Shown here in pieces: positions 8,195 to 16,598 of a stretch of DNA of 40,650 bases (its first letter is position 1; every line of letters begins with the position of its first letter). Source of the stretch: a virus. The stretch spans positions 1 through 40,650 of the IMG/VR virus record IMGVR_UViG_3300050821_005132, one strand, 5' to 3'. The position numbers and the translations under genes were made by a program. The notes below the pieces were generated by a model. It did no database searches, was not told where the DNA came from, and saw nothing but the letters and a program-made list of their open reading frames with translations.

Positions 8195-8424
8195 AATACT
8201 TATTCATCATCACCTGGTGCTCCATCCACTATGTCCCGTATGCCTGTGGGGATGTATTCTGCACAAAGGACCACGGAAAAGTCCGCTCTATCAACTGTAA
8301 GAATGAAGCACTCTTCAGGGATTCAGAGAAAGCCCATGTTTTCCGGACAAATCTGATACATGGAAATTCCGACACTATCCAGCGGAACAATATCCACATG
8401 GACTCAATCCCTTTATGCCAATGA
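8191..8424 (+). CDS. Small Cys/His-containing protein, unknown
   Basis: A 77-residue protein from the ATG at 8191, which overlaps the previous stop by ATGA; an ATG 45 bases upstream is possible but less well placed. It has a mixed hydrophobic start (MKYLFIITWCSIHYVPYAC) with Cys and His residues spread through it. The start is too polar for a clear signal peptide. No family recognised. It belongs to a run of small genes joined by four-base overlaps. Confidence 0.5.
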   Translation: MKYLFIITWCSIHYVPYACGDVFCTKDHGKVRSINCKNEALFRDSEKAHVFRTNLIHGNSDTIQRNNIHMDSIPLCQ

Positions 8425-8567
8425 GCAGTAAGATTGTAAAAATAAAACAGCAGGAGCTGCAGGGACAGAGAGTCTTTGCAGCTTTGAGCATTATGAATGC
8501 AGCCAATAAACTCACTGGGACCATTGATAAGACTCTGGAGATCCTGGACAAACAGAAAAAGCAATGA
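8421..8567 (+). CDS. Small helical protein, unknown
   Basis: A 48-residue ORF with ATGA overlaps on both sides. It is predicted almost entirely helical (KIVKIKQQELQGQRVFAALS, LTGTIDKTLEILDKQ) and strongly charged. Function unknown; could be a small binding or antirepressor-type peptide. Support comes from the exact coupling to both neighbours. Confidence 0.5.
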   Translation: MSSKIVKIKQQELQGQRVFAALSIMNAANKLTGTIDKTLEILDKQKKQ

Positions 8568-8782
8568 GTAGAGAGCTCCCCAACAAACAGAGAAAAGGAA
8601 ACATGGAGAGAATAGTCCAGACTATTTTCGGACTCCATGGCCAGCCCTTTGCACACGCATACGGAGCATGGATGCCTATCCTTCCTGAATATAAAGAACC
8701 TCCACCCGGATGGAGCTGTAGATCATGTGGAGCCAATAGCGTAAAGCATGGAAGATGTGAATATTGTGATACCAAACTCTAA
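8564..8782 (+). CDS. Small zinc-ribbon protein
   Basis: A 72-residue protein ending in a clear zinc ribbon: CRSC at residues 52-55 and CEYC at 65-68, separated by a short GANSVKHGR turn. The N-terminal half (MERIVQTIFGLHGQPF, then a Pro-rich linker) is not recognised. An internal ATG at 8603 could also serve as the start, but the ATGA overlap with the previous gene supports 8564. Likely a nucleic-acid or protein adaptor. Confidence 0.55.
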   Translation: MSRELPNKQRKGNMERIVQTIFGLHGQPFAHAYGAWMPILPEYKEPPPGWSCRSCGANSVKHGRCEYCDTKL

Positions 8783-8786
8783 AAGC

Positions 8787-9002
8787 ATGAAAAAGAAATC
8801 ATCTTATCAGCGTCTGAAAGAAGAGAACAGAATGCTGAAAGCAAAGTTTTACAAAGAGATGGAGATGCTAATTGAGCAGCCTGATTCCCCTGCAGCTGTC
8901 TTGCTTAAAGTCAGATGGCATTTTAATAAGCAAACAGAAAACGCCCTTTGGGCTGGAAAGTATTTTACCCTTCAGCCCTCAGATAAAATACAATTTCACT
9001 GA
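8787..9002 (+). CDS. Small coiled-coil protein, unknown
   Basis: A 71-residue protein starting at 8787, four bases after the previous stop; the ORF is open from 8748 but that start would overlap the zinc-ribbon gene by 35 bases. It begins with a Lys-rich helical stretch (YQRLKEENRMLKAKFYKEME) and ends in an aromatic segment (ALWAGKYFTLQPSDK). No family recognised. Confidence 0.5.
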   Translation: MKKKSSYQRLKEENRMLKAKFYKEMEMLIEQPDSPAAVLLKVRWHFNKQTENALWAGKYFTLQPSDKIQFH

Positions 9003-9025
9003 TTAATGAATTTAAAACCAATGCC

Positions 9026-9826
9026 ATGAATTTCATCATTGAAGCACAAGAAAAGAGAATAGCCTTTCTGGAGGAAGAGAACCAGGTCCTGATGGAGAAG
9101 TTGCATGGAAAGCAGACAGCCTATCTAGAACCCTGCCCGAATGATAAAGGGCCAGATGATTGTGAAGACTGCTTCCATGGAATCTGTATATACAAACGGT
9201 TTCTCCTTCCGGAAATGAAAGCTCAGATCCCGCCCTCTACAGAGAGTTTTTGTAGCAGAGCATTGCGGGAGTGGTTTCCTTCTTCCAGAATGCCAATTGA
9301 TTTTAATTCAGAAGAATACTGTAAACCCATCCAATTCTTCCGGATATTTCCGTCTTACTCTGCCCCTCCGGATCCAGAAGTGTACAAATCCACCATCCTG
9401 TCCCTGCAGGAGAAGATAAAATCACAACGAACTCACATAGAAGATCTTCAAAAGCTATGGAGGGATTCTGAGGCAAAAGTGAAGGAACTGGATAAAGGCT
9501 GGGGAGATACATGTGAGACCGGTCTGGAATTAGTCGAAAGGATCCAGAGATTGGAGCATGAGAAGGTAAAGCTGCAGGAAGACAACAAAAAACTGGATGA
9601 AGCAGGGGTAAAAATCATGCAGGACCTGATAAAATCAGAAACTCAAAACAGGGATTTGTCCCTAGATATGAATCTGAAAACGGAAGCCCTGCAGGAAACC
9701 ATAAATTTATACCAGAGAGTCAATCAGCACACCATTACCTTTTTCGTGCAATGGATTGAGGGAATGAAGTCCAAATTGACCCGGAAAGGATTGGGGAAAA
9801 AGGGATCTTCCCGCTCCAAAAAATAA
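9026..9826 (+). CDS. Coiled-coil protein with Cys cluster, unknown
   Basis: A 266-residue protein. Residues 1-30 are a short coiled coil (AFLEEENQVLMEKL). Next is a Cys cluster (C38, C46, C49, C54; PCPNDKGPDDCEDCFHGIC) that probably binds zinc. Residues 125-235 are a long coiled coil, and a Lys/Arg/Ser-rich tail ends the protein. The design suggests a DNA- or protein-binding scaffold. It is the last gene before a promoter-like site and the second ParB-domain gene. Confidence 0.55.
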   Translation: MNFIIEAQEKRIAFLEEENQVLMEKLHGKQTAYLEPCPNDKGPDDCEDCFHGICIYKRFLLPEMKAQIPPSTESFCSRALREWFPSSRMPIDFNSEEYCKPIQFFRIFPSYSAPPDPEVYKSTILSLQEKIKSQRTHIEDLQKLWRDSEAKVKELDKGWGDTCETGLELVERIQRLEHEKVKLQEDNKKLDEAGVKIMQDLIKSETQNRDLSLDMNLKTEALQETINLYQRVNQHTITFFVQWIEGMKSKLTRKGLGKKGSSRSKK

Positions 9827-9831
9827 TTTTC

Positions 9832-9839
9832 TATATTTG
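9832..9839 (+). promoter_or_regulatory. Bacteroidota -7 promoter element
   Basis: TATATTTG matches the TAnnTTTG -7 consensus of Bacteroidota promoters exactly. A start point about 7 bases downstream would leave a leader of about 20 bases before the ATG at 9866. No good TTG -33 element is seen at the right spacing, so the call is moderate. Confidence 0.4.
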
Positions 9840-9865
9840 CCCTATACACATCTAATTGTCATCAC

Positions 9866-10483
9866 ATGAGTAAAATCACAATTAAGCCCACTTACACCCT
9901 CCAGGATATCCCCCTGGAGCTTTTATTTGCCAATACCGGCCAGATAGAAGGCCTGCCCCGAAATCCCCGGACCATATCGGACTCCGGAAAGGAGAAACTG
10001 AAGAATTCCATCCAGGATGATCCGGAGATGCTGCACCTCCGGGAGCTGATTGTATTCCCCTTCAATGACATTTTCATTGTCATAGCCGGAAACCAGCGGA
10101 GAGATGTCTTGGCAGAGCTGGGGTACAAAACAGCCCCATGTAAGATCCTGGACAAATCAACCCCCCTAGATAAGCTAAAAGCTTATGTGATCAAAGACAA
10201 TGTAGACCACGGAGATCATGATTGGGATGCTTTGGAACTGGAATGGGATCAGACCGATCTGAAAGACTGGGGACTGGAGCCCGAACCAGAGAAACTCTCT
10301 GAGGATCTGACAGAAAGCAAAGAAGTATACCACCTATCCATCCGGATGTCCACAGAGAAGAAAGCCAAAACCCTCATGGAGGATTTAGAAGGTAAAGGCC
10401 ATAAAGTCAAATTAATTAAACGTAAATCAGTCATCAAATCAGAAAAAACAGCAAAAAATGGATCTTCTACACCCAACAAATAA
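9866..10483 (+). CDS. ParB-like nuclease-domain protein
   Basis: This 205-residue protein carries a ParB N-terminal fold of the type found in phage and plasmid modification modules. The core reads GLPRNPRTISDSGKEKLKNS, then FIVIAGNQRRDVLAELG in place of the canonical GERR motif, and then NVDHGDHDWDALELEWDQTDLKDWGLE, the tail that usually precedes a DNA methyltransferase domain or gene. No methyltransferase is present here. It lies before the terminase genes, behind a promoter-like site. Role unknown; could be a remnant of a modification module or a regulator of packaging or transcription. Confidence 0.7.
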   Translation: MSKITIKPTYTLQDIPLELLFANTGQIEGLPRNPRTISDSGKEKLKNSIQDDPEMLHLRELIVFPFNDIFIVIAGNQRRDVLAELGYKTAPCKILDKSTPLDKLKAYVIKDNVDHGDHDWDALELEWDQTDLKDWGLEPEPEKLSEDLTESKEVYHLSIRMSTEKKAKTLMEDLEGKGHKVKLIKRKSVIKSEKTAKNGSSTPNK

Positions 10484-10495
10484 CCCATCCTACTA

Positions 10496-10822
10496 ATGGA
10501 TTACGACAAACTTTGTGAATTACTCCACCATGCTTCCTACATAGAGAGAGAAAAGCCTGAATTCTTCATTATCAATTCAATGGATGCCATAAAGATCATG
10601 GAATATCTTTACCGTAAAACTTTCACTAATTATTTACGATCCGGTTATGCCATGACGGATATGACGATCATGGGAATAAAGATGATACGATCTGATGACG
10701 TACCACAAGGATCTCTCCGGGTAGGAAACAACCTGTTAAAGAAGTCGGTAGATGAACTAATCCAAGTTCAAGAACGCAAGCAAGGAAAAGAGTTGGAAAA
10801 CCTGAAAAAGCTAAACTCATGA
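10496..10822 (+). CDS. Conserved-looking small protein, unknown
   Basis: A 108-residue mixed alpha/beta protein with no recognised family. Segments such as FFIINSMDAIKIMEYLYRK and MTIMGIKMIRSDDVPQGSLR suggest a globular domain, and the tail is helical and charged. Spaced 12 bases after the ParB-domain gene and overlapping the next small gene by ATGA, so probably one operon leading into the terminases. Confidence 0.5.
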   Translation: MDYDKLCELLHHASYIEREKPEFFIINSMDAIKIMEYLYRKTFTNYLRSGYAMTDMTIMGIKMIRSDDVPQGSLRVGNNLLKKSVDELIQVQERKQGKELENLKKLNS

Positions 10823-10998
10823 CCTTTCAAATGAGGAAGCCTAACCAAATTACATGGGATTTGTTTCTTTTGGAAGCATTTGGCGCTGGATGGTATGGTG
10901 TTCCAGAGAAAAAAGATCGGCATGGGCTACGAAGAGGCCACATATATGGAAAGGTTTGGCAAGGAAAAATGAGTTTAAGGGATTATGGGTTAAAATAG
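10819..10998 (+). CDS. Tiny basic protein, unknown
   Basis: A 59-residue ORF coupled by an ATGA overlap to the upstream gene. It is basic and aromatic (ITWDLFLLEAFGAGWYGVP, then KKDRHGLRRGHIYGKVWQG). The KKDRHGLRRGHIYGKVW stretch has the look of a nucleic-acid-binding loop. No family recognised. A 69-base noncoding gap follows with a short GC-rich hairpin (CTCCGGCCGGTGGAG). Confidence 0.45.
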   Translation: MTFQMRKPNQITWDLFLLEAFGAGWYGVPEKKDRHGLRRGHIYGKVWQGKMSLRDYGLK

Positions 10999-11067
10999 TT
11001 GTCTCCGGCCGGTGGAGCAACCGCATTTTAGTATTGATTATCAATTAATTACAAAATACATTAAATT

Positions 11068-11445
11068 ATGAAAGAGCCAACGGATTCCAACGGGACAGAA
11101 CAAAAGGCATTATCCACCAAAGCCCGCAAAAAGTTGATGATTGAGGCCCTAAAGAAAACCCTTGGTGTGGTGACCCCAGCAGCAAAGGAAGTAGGGATTA
11201 ACCGGGAGACACATTACTCCTGGTTGCTGAAGGATAAGAAATACAAATCGGCTGTGGAATCCATCAAGGATATCAGTTTGGATTTTGCAGAGAGCAAGCT
11301 GCATACCATGATCAAAAACGGCAATGTGATTGGCACCATATTCTTTTTGAAAACTCAGGGCAAAGGTAGGGGGTACATAGAGCGGACAGAGACAGAAATC
11401 TCCGGAGCAAAGATCACAGTGAAAATCAAACCTAGTGGCAGTTGA
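11068..11445 (+). CDS. terS: Terminase small subunit (HTH, putative)
   Basis: This 125-residue protein sits directly before, and overlaps by 11 bases, the terminase large subunit. Residues 18-60 form an HTH of the phBC6A51-like type (KKLMIEALKKTLGVVTPAAK, EVGINRETHYSWLLKDKKY), and the C-terminal half is a helical oligomerisation region. Small subunits recognise the packaging site and deliver DNA to the motor. Identification rests on HTH type and position rather than on a strong motif. Confidence 0.75.
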   Translation: MKEPTDSNGTEQKALSTKARKKLMIEALKKTLGVVTPAAKEVGINRETHYSWLLKDKKYKSAVESIKDISLDFAESKLHTMIKNGNVIGTIFFLKTQGKGRGYIERTETEISGAKITVKIKPSGS

Positions 11446-12982
11446 AATAGAAGTAGAGATCTCTGAAGATGTTTTTCTCCCGGTGTACCGGCACTTACTC
11501 AAAACAGAAACGAATCTAAATTTTCTGTGGGGTGGCCGGGACAGCGGGAAATCTTATTTCATAGCCCAGCAGATGATTATAGCGTGTCTCATGCAACCTT
11601 ATTTCCGCTGCATACTGGTGAAGAAGACAGCCGAATCAATTCAGGATGCCCAATACCAAACTATCAAAGATATCTGTGAAGATTGGGGTGTAGATCACCT
11701 CTTCACATTTGGCACCTCCCCGCTGAAGATCCAGTGTGTTAATGGCAATAAGTTCATAGCGCGGGGATGTGACAAGCCAGGGAAACTCAAATCCATTGCC
11801 AACCCTTCGGATGTATGGTATGAGGAGGGCAATCAGTTAACCCTAAACGATTATATCATTGTTTCCACTACCCTGCGGAGTAACAAAGGCCCGATCAGAG
11901 AATGGTTTTCTTTTAATCCGGAATGTGAAGATGGAGACCCAGCTGATCATTGGCTATATAAAATATTCTTCAAAAAGTACTATGAAAAAGGCATCATGAC
12001 CTTCACAGGATCTGCTGATATCACCACTCCGGATAAGAAAGTACTGAGCAAGCGCTATAGTTCTACCCATACCACATACAAAGACAATCCAAACGTCACA
12101 TCGGACCGGATAGCCAATCTCCAGCTGATGGCCTCCGTTTCCGCATATTACAGTGATGTATTCCGGGACGGCTTATGGGGTAAACGCATCACTGGGGGGG
12201 AAGCTCTGAAGCAGTTCAAAAAGGAAAAGCACGTGCAGGCATTCCCGATTGCAATTGTGCCGGGTTATGATCCGCTGCTGCCTCTCCATCTGTCCTTTGA
12301 CGAAAACACGGCTCCTTATTTTCCATGTGGTATCTTTCAGATCCATGAGAAGTACCAGGATAAGCTGCTGGTAGGTTATGAGGTCCGTATGATAGCAGAG
12401 AGCCTGGGATATCATCCCGACAACACCATTACGTGGGTGTGCAAACGGGTAAAAGAATTATTCCCAGCTCATGAACCGATGGTATATGTTTACGGAGATG
12501 CCACCAGTGACAAAGATGATGTGAAACAAGAAAAGGGTGATGACCTTTTTAATCTCATCATCAAAGAGCTTCGAAAACATAACTTCCGAACGGAGCGAAG
12601 GGTGCCGGAATCCAATCCTAACGTCACCAGATCGCTGGATTTCTTCAATACAATCCTACTGGAGGATCCGGTGCTTAATCCGGTGGATGGCATAACCTTC
12701 CGGATGTCGGATAAATGTCTTATCAGCATCAAAGATTTTGAGAATACGAAGGAAAATAAAAACGGAGGGATAGACAAATCCACCGTCCGGGATAAAGACA
12801 CTAAGGTGACATATCAGCCGTTCGGCCATATTGTGGATCTTACCCGTTATCTGCTCACTTATTTCTTCTCAGATCAATATTCAAACTTCCGTATTGGTGC
12901 CAAACCCTTTGAAAATACTGTATGGGGTACCAAAAAGGATGCCCATGATGAATGGTCTGGTACAGTCAATGATAAGTGGTAG
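11435..12982 (+). CDS. terL: Terminase large subunit (PBSX-like)
   Basis: This 515-residue protein is the packaging motor. Walker A is GGRDSGKS at residues 33-40 and Walker B is in DVWYEEGNQ at 126-134. The coupling region STTLRSNKG and a FSFNPE segment follow. The C-terminal RNase H-like nuclease shows LSFDEN (Asp near 289) and VYGDATSDKDD (Asp near 353). The start codon is GTG at 11435; no ATG lies before the Walker A motif in this frame. Sequence features fit the PBSX/Terminase_6 type. Confidence 0.93.
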   Translation: MAVEIEVEISEDVFLPVYRHLLKTETNLNFLWGGRDSGKSYFIAQQMIIACLMQPYFRCILVKKTAESIQDAQYQTIKDICEDWGVDHLFTFGTSPLKIQCVNGNKFIARGCDKPGKLKSIANPSDVWYEEGNQLTLNDYIIVSTTLRSNKGPIREWFSFNPECEDGDPADHWLYKIFFKKYYEKGIMTFTGSADITTPDKKVLSKRYSSTHTTYKDNPNVTSDRIANLQLMASVSAYYSDVFRDGLWGKRITGGEALKQFKKEKHVQAFPIAIVPGYDPLLPLHLSFDENTAPYFPCGIFQIHEKYQDKLLVGYEVRMIAESLGYHPDNTITWVCKRVKELFPAHEPMVYVYGDATSDKDDVKQEKGDDLFNLIIKELRKHNFRTERRVPESNPNVTRSLDFFNTILLEDPVLNPVDGITFRMSDKCLISIKDFENTKENKNGGIDKSTVRDKDTKVTYQPFGHIVDLTRYLLTYFFSDQYSNFRIGAKPFENTVWGTKKDAHDEWSGTVNDKW

Positions 12983-13003
12983 ATATTTAATTATATTTAC
13001 CCC

Positions 13004-14026
13004 ATGTACATCAGACAACGCGACTATGATAGAGTAATCCAGGCTGTGGAGCTGCAGCAGGTGATCAATACCGACACCGGAGTGCAGAATATGGCATATT
13101 GGACCGCTCTGGCCAAAACAAAGGCTAAACTGAAACAGAAGTATTATGTGGATCTGGAGTTTACCGATACCAACGTATACGGTCCCGCTCTGTCTTACAC
13201 CGGATCCTCCCGGGTGGAGTTAGACTTTCCCCAATACAATCCAGCCAATACTTACAACAAAGGAGATGTGACTGCAGTAGGCACTGCTCAGTATATCGGC
13301 AATCAAAATACCATCACTGGTGCTTTCGATGCCACCAAATGGTACCTGGTGGGCCAGCAGTATGATCTGTGGTACCTGGCTCTTCCCTATCAGCTTTTTG
13401 ACATGCAAAGAGGGATCTACGGGCCCGGTGATATCGTGTACTGGTTTGGCAATGTGTATACTTGTGTCCAGGGCACTCCAGGGCTATCCAATTCTGATGA
13501 GCTGGAGGCAATCATGGATAGTGCCATCCCTTTCCCGAATGTATTCCCGAATGATCCCAAAAATGGTGTTACATATTGGGGCAATCCTCAGCCATATAAT
13601 ATCCAGGGCATTGCTCCGGGGTTACCGCTGAGTGCTTATACGGCATATTCCAATGCAACAAATTACGGAGCTGGAGCATTGTCCACTTATGCAAATCAAT
13701 TATGGCAAAGCCAAAAGGTTGGTAACCTAAACATCACACCTGGTACCGATATCACCGCATGGCTTCCTATCATCTGGATCGCTGGAGACAACAGAGATCA
13801 GATGGTGCTGGATTGTTTGCTTCATCTAATTGTTTTTGATCTCACTCCCCGGATCGCTGCAGACAATGTGGAAGATGCCCGTCTGGAGAATATGAAAAGA
13901 GCCTGGAAGATGCTCACAGATTTAGCCCAGGGAGAAATGAATGCCGATCAACTTATCATCATTGAAACAAATCAAGGCCTCTCCACTCAATATGGAGGTG
14001 TCACAAAAACAGGAAACACATGGTAA
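13004..14026 (+). CDS. Mu gp36-like head-tail connector with inserted carbohydrate-binding-like modules
   Basis: The two ends of this 340-residue protein look like the DUF1320/Mu gp36 neck protein: MYIRQRDYDRVIQ at the start, and a C-terminal helix bundle (RDQMVLDCLLHLIVFDL, ARLENMKRAWKMLTDLAQGE) at residues 264-311. Between them lie three Tyr/Trp-rich segments at about 78-117, 136-195 and 213-255. They follow the Y-x-x-GD-x-V ... Y ... G-T-x-x-W-x-x-V/L pattern of chitin-binding-type modules (YNKGDVTA..KWYLVG; YGPGDIVYWFGNVYTC; YGAGALSTYANQLWQS..AWLPI). Usual gp36 proteins are about 140 residues. The inserts may sit on the neck surface and bind glycans; that is inferred. Confidence 0.65.
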   Translation: MYIRQRDYDRVIQAVELQQVINTDTGVQNMAYWTALAKTKAKLKQKYYVDLEFTDTNVYGPALSYTGSSRVELDFPQYNPANTYNKGDVTAVGTAQYIGNQNTITGAFDATKWYLVGQQYDLWYLALPYQLFDMQRGIYGPGDIVYWFGNVYTCVQGTPGLSNSDELEAIMDSAIPFPNVFPNDPKNGVTYWGNPQPYNIQGIAPGLPLSAYTAYSNATNYGAGALSTYANQLWQSQKVGNLNITPGTDITAWLPIIWIAGDNRDQMVLDCLLHLIVFDLTPRIAADNVEDARLENMKRAWKMLTDLAQGEMNADQLIIIETNQGLSTQYGGVTKTGNTW

Positions 14027-14307
14027 AGAAATTAAAGAAGCTCTGGAAGCAGTGCCATGAAAGGTGCCGCAAGAAATACCGATTAGTCCGATACACAAAT
14101 CCTCTCACTGCAGAGGATAGTTTGTTTTATATAGAGGAGACTTTTTTTATCTTTTGGTGGAGAAATGTGCGGATCAAAAAGGCAGAATATCAAACCATCT
14201 TTGGCTGTGATAAGGATGGCATGTATGGAAAGCTGGAGAATGCCGAAAGGGTTCTCAGCTTTCTCCGTGGGGATATCAAAGTAACCCGTGACGTACTTAC
14301 TAAATAA
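14020..14307 (+). CDS. Small basic protein, unknown
   Basis: A 95-residue protein that overlaps the connector gene by 7 bases. The first 25 residues are very basic (KKLKKLWKQCHERCRKKYR), followed by an aromatic core (SLFYIEETFFIFWWRNVRIKK) and a charged helical tail. No family recognised. Its place between neck and portal genes suggests a head-assembly or accessory role, but nothing in the sequence proves it. Confidence 0.5.
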   Translation: MVKKLKKLWKQCHERCRKKYRLVRYTNPLTAEDSLFYIEETFFIFWWRNVRIKKAEYQTIFGCDKDGMYGKLENAERVLSFLRGDIKVTRDVLTK

Positions 14308-14315
14308 ATTTTCCC

Positions 14316-15767
14316 ATGAGCAGAATTGATAAGTTAATGAATAATCTTTCAGTGCTGAAGAATATCAATCTTCCAGCCGGATGGCAGGATGCAGCACCAG
14401 GAGGCACAAGAAAAGGCAGAGCTGCTATGGTGCAGCCCTTCGATTTTGCCAATTGGGGAAAGGTTCCGGATAAACTCCTGGCTCCCTGGTCGGATCCCAG
14501 CACAAAAGATATCTCTTCCAATATTGCACCAGTACAATTTCAGCGGATCCGGCATAATATCAATCTGTGGAGAGAAGCGATTCGTGAAACAGAATTGATG
14601 ATTCTCCCTTTCCGTGTCCGGATGCAGCGGCTTTTTGTTGATACTGTTCTTAATCCACACGTGCAGGCTTGTATGCTGAGAAGAAAGCAGCTCACACTCC
14701 TCAGAGAGTTTGACATTGTAGATGCAAAAGACAAGCCCATTGATGAGTTAACAGAGTTTTTCAAGGGCCAATGGTTTGCTGATTACTGCTCCCTAGTACT
14801 GGATGCCCAGTTTTACGGTTATAGCCTCATACAGCTGGGTGATATCACTGGAGACGAAGTAACAAACATAGACCTGGTAAGACGTTTTAACGTATCACCA
14901 GACAGGAGATGTGTCAGCCTATTTGAATATTCTGTATCGGGAATATCTTTTGATGATCCTGATTTTGCCAAATATCTGGTTTGGGTACCAACACCCACGG
15001 AAATAGGTATCAGTAAATGTGGTTATGGTCTGCTGTACAAAATTGCAAACTATGAACTGTATCACAGGCAGATCTCCCAGCATAATGCAGATTACTGTGA
15101 AATGTTTGTGCATCCCTTCCGTCTGGCCCATACAAACAAAACCCAGGCTGATGCAGAATACAAGAACCTCATGGCTATGCTGGACAATATGGGAAGCCAG
15201 GCGTGGGGTATTATCAATCATAATGATAAGCTGGAATTTATTTCAGATGCTTCCGGTACCGGCTGGCAATCGTATGGAGATTTCAGCAAGCGCCTGGAAG
15301 GAATGATCTCCAAAGTGATGCTGGGACATGCGGATGCTATTGATCAGCAAGCTGGAAAGCTGGGTGGTGGACAGGGAGGACAGGAGAGCCCTGTTAGTGC
15401 TGCCCTGGAGGACACCAAAACACAAGATGGCCGCCTGATCGCTCACAATGTAAAGAATATGCTGATTCCAAAGCTCAGAGGCCTGGGTGCTCAGATCCCC
15501 GATGGAATAAAGCTGAAGTATAAAAATGATGCGGAGATTATTCAGGGGCTGGATAAAGAATCATCTGCTATGCTCAAATTTGGGCAAATGCTGCAGGCAT
15601 TCAAACAGGCTGGATATACACTTACGCCAGAACAGATAAAAGAACACACAGGTTTGGATGTAGAAATATCTATGCCTCCGGATGAAGGTGGCCTGGAGGA
15701 AAATCCAGATTCACAGAATAGACAGGCTAATCTGCAGAATAAAATCAGGCTGATATACAATCACTAA
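14316..15767 (+). CDS. Portal protein (Mu gp29/DUF935-like)
   Basis: This 483-residue protein has the DUF935 portal pattern. It has an early helical stretch with RVRMQRLFVDTVLNPHVQACMLRRKQ and a YGYSLIQLG core. A KYLVWVPTPTEIGISKCGYG segment and a long C-terminal helical clip with GHADAIDQQAGKLGGGQGG follow. The portal is the 12-subunit ring at the head vertex through which DNA passes. The gene lies next to a MuF-type gene as in Mu-like phages, though here the gp36-like gene precedes the portal, which is a shuffled order. Confidence 0.85.
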   Translation: MSRIDKLMNNLSVLKNINLPAGWQDAAPGGTRKGRAAMVQPFDFANWGKVPDKLLAPWSDPSTKDISSNIAPVQFQRIRHNINLWREAIRETELMILPFRVRMQRLFVDTVLNPHVQACMLRRKQLTLLREFDIVDAKDKPIDELTEFFKGQWFADYCSLVLDAQFYGYSLIQLGDITGDEVTNIDLVRRFNVSPDRRCVSLFEYSVSGISFDDPDFAKYLVWVPTPTEIGISKCGYGLLYKIANYELYHRQISQHNADYCEMFVHPFRLAHTNKTQADAEYKNLMAMLDNMGSQAWGIINHNDKLEFISDASGTGWQSYGDFSKRLEGMISKVMLGHADAIDQQAGKLGGGQGGQESPVSAALEDTKTQDGRLIAHNVKNMLIPKLRGLGAQIPDGIKLKYKNDAEIIQGLDKESSAMLKFGQMLQAFKQAGYTLTPEQIKEHTGLDVEISMPPDEGGLEENPDSQNRQANLQNKIRLIYNH

Positions 15768-15772
15768 ACGAC

Positions 15773-16597
15773 ATGGCTAAGAAGCAGAAACCGAAGAAGC
15801 CAGACATGGATAAATCCCTCCACCGGGTTTATAATGGCATCGATACGGTTCATTCTCTCCCTACTGATATATACCTGTATAATGCCGGTACTATCATGAA
15901 TGGAGTGGATAGTGGCTTTAGATCTACTGTGGAGTTTGGATCACCTGATTACAAAATGTACGAAGCAATCGGTGATAATGTGTATATATTTTCTGCTGCC
16001 AAAACATTTCAGCAGACCATGGCCATGTCTAATGAGATTGTGAAGGATGGCCAGCTCCGGACATTTGCAGAATTTAAAGAAGCAGCTGGTCCTATCTTCC
16101 AGGATTTCAATGAAAACTATCTGCATGCTGAATATGCCACAGCCATTACCGGTGCCAGCTCAGCAAAGAAGTGGGCCAAAGCCCAGCGGGAAAAGAAAAC
16201 GTTTCCATATTTAGTATGGAGGACTTCCGGGGATGAGACGGTCTGCCCGATATGCGGACCAATGGATGGATTCACTGCAAAAGCTGACAGTGGGGAATGG
16301 CACAAAGCTTTTCCCCCTTTGCATTTTCGGTGTAATTGCATGGTGGACCAGGTGGACCAAGAAGAAATTGATGATCCGGATAGTGATGAAGAAGTCAGCA
16401 CTCCTGAAGAGGTGAGAGAGATAAATGCACATCTTCAGAAGAATGTGGACAAAACCTTTCATGGAAATACCGGTATAACTGGTCAGATCTTCTCCAGTAG
16501 TCATCCGTATTTCCAGATACCAAAAGAGTATAAGAGCTTAGCCAAAGACAATTTTAACCTGCCTATTCCGGAAGGATATGGGCGCTATCACAACTAA
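15773..16597 (+). CDS. MuF-type head morphogenesis protein
   Basis: This 274-residue protein ends in the MuF/gpF C-terminal domain: a WRTSGDETVCPICGPMDG segment with C158 and C161, then PPLHFRCNCM with H184, C187 and C189, the expected zinc-type site. The N-terminal half (SGFRSTVEFGSPDYKMYEAI, FQQTMAMSNEIVKDGQ) is the region that packs against the portal. MuF proteins are minor capsid proteins often ejected with DNA. In some phages the C-terminus carries a toxin or enzyme; here it is of ordinary length with only about 85 residues after the Cys block. Confidence 0.85.
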   Translation: MAKKQKPKKPDMDKSLHRVYNGIDTVHSLPTDIYLYNAGTIMNGVDSGFRSTVEFGSPDYKMYEAIGDNVYIFSAAKTFQQTMAMSNEIVKDGQLRTFAEFKEAAGPIFQDFNENYLHAEYATAITGASSAKKWAKAQREKKTFPYLVWRTSGDETVCPICGPMDGFTAKADSGEWHKAFPPLHFRCNCMVDQVDQEEIDDPDSDEEVSTPEEVREINAHLQKNVDKTFHGNTGITGQIFSSSHPYFQIPKEYKSLAKDNFNLPIPEGYGRYHN

Positions 16598-16598
16598 C

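Noticed and set aside
12992-12999. TATATTTA resembling a -7 promoter element before the connector gene
   Set aside because: The last base differs from TAnnTTTG, no -33 element is present, and transcription would start at or after the ATG at 13004.
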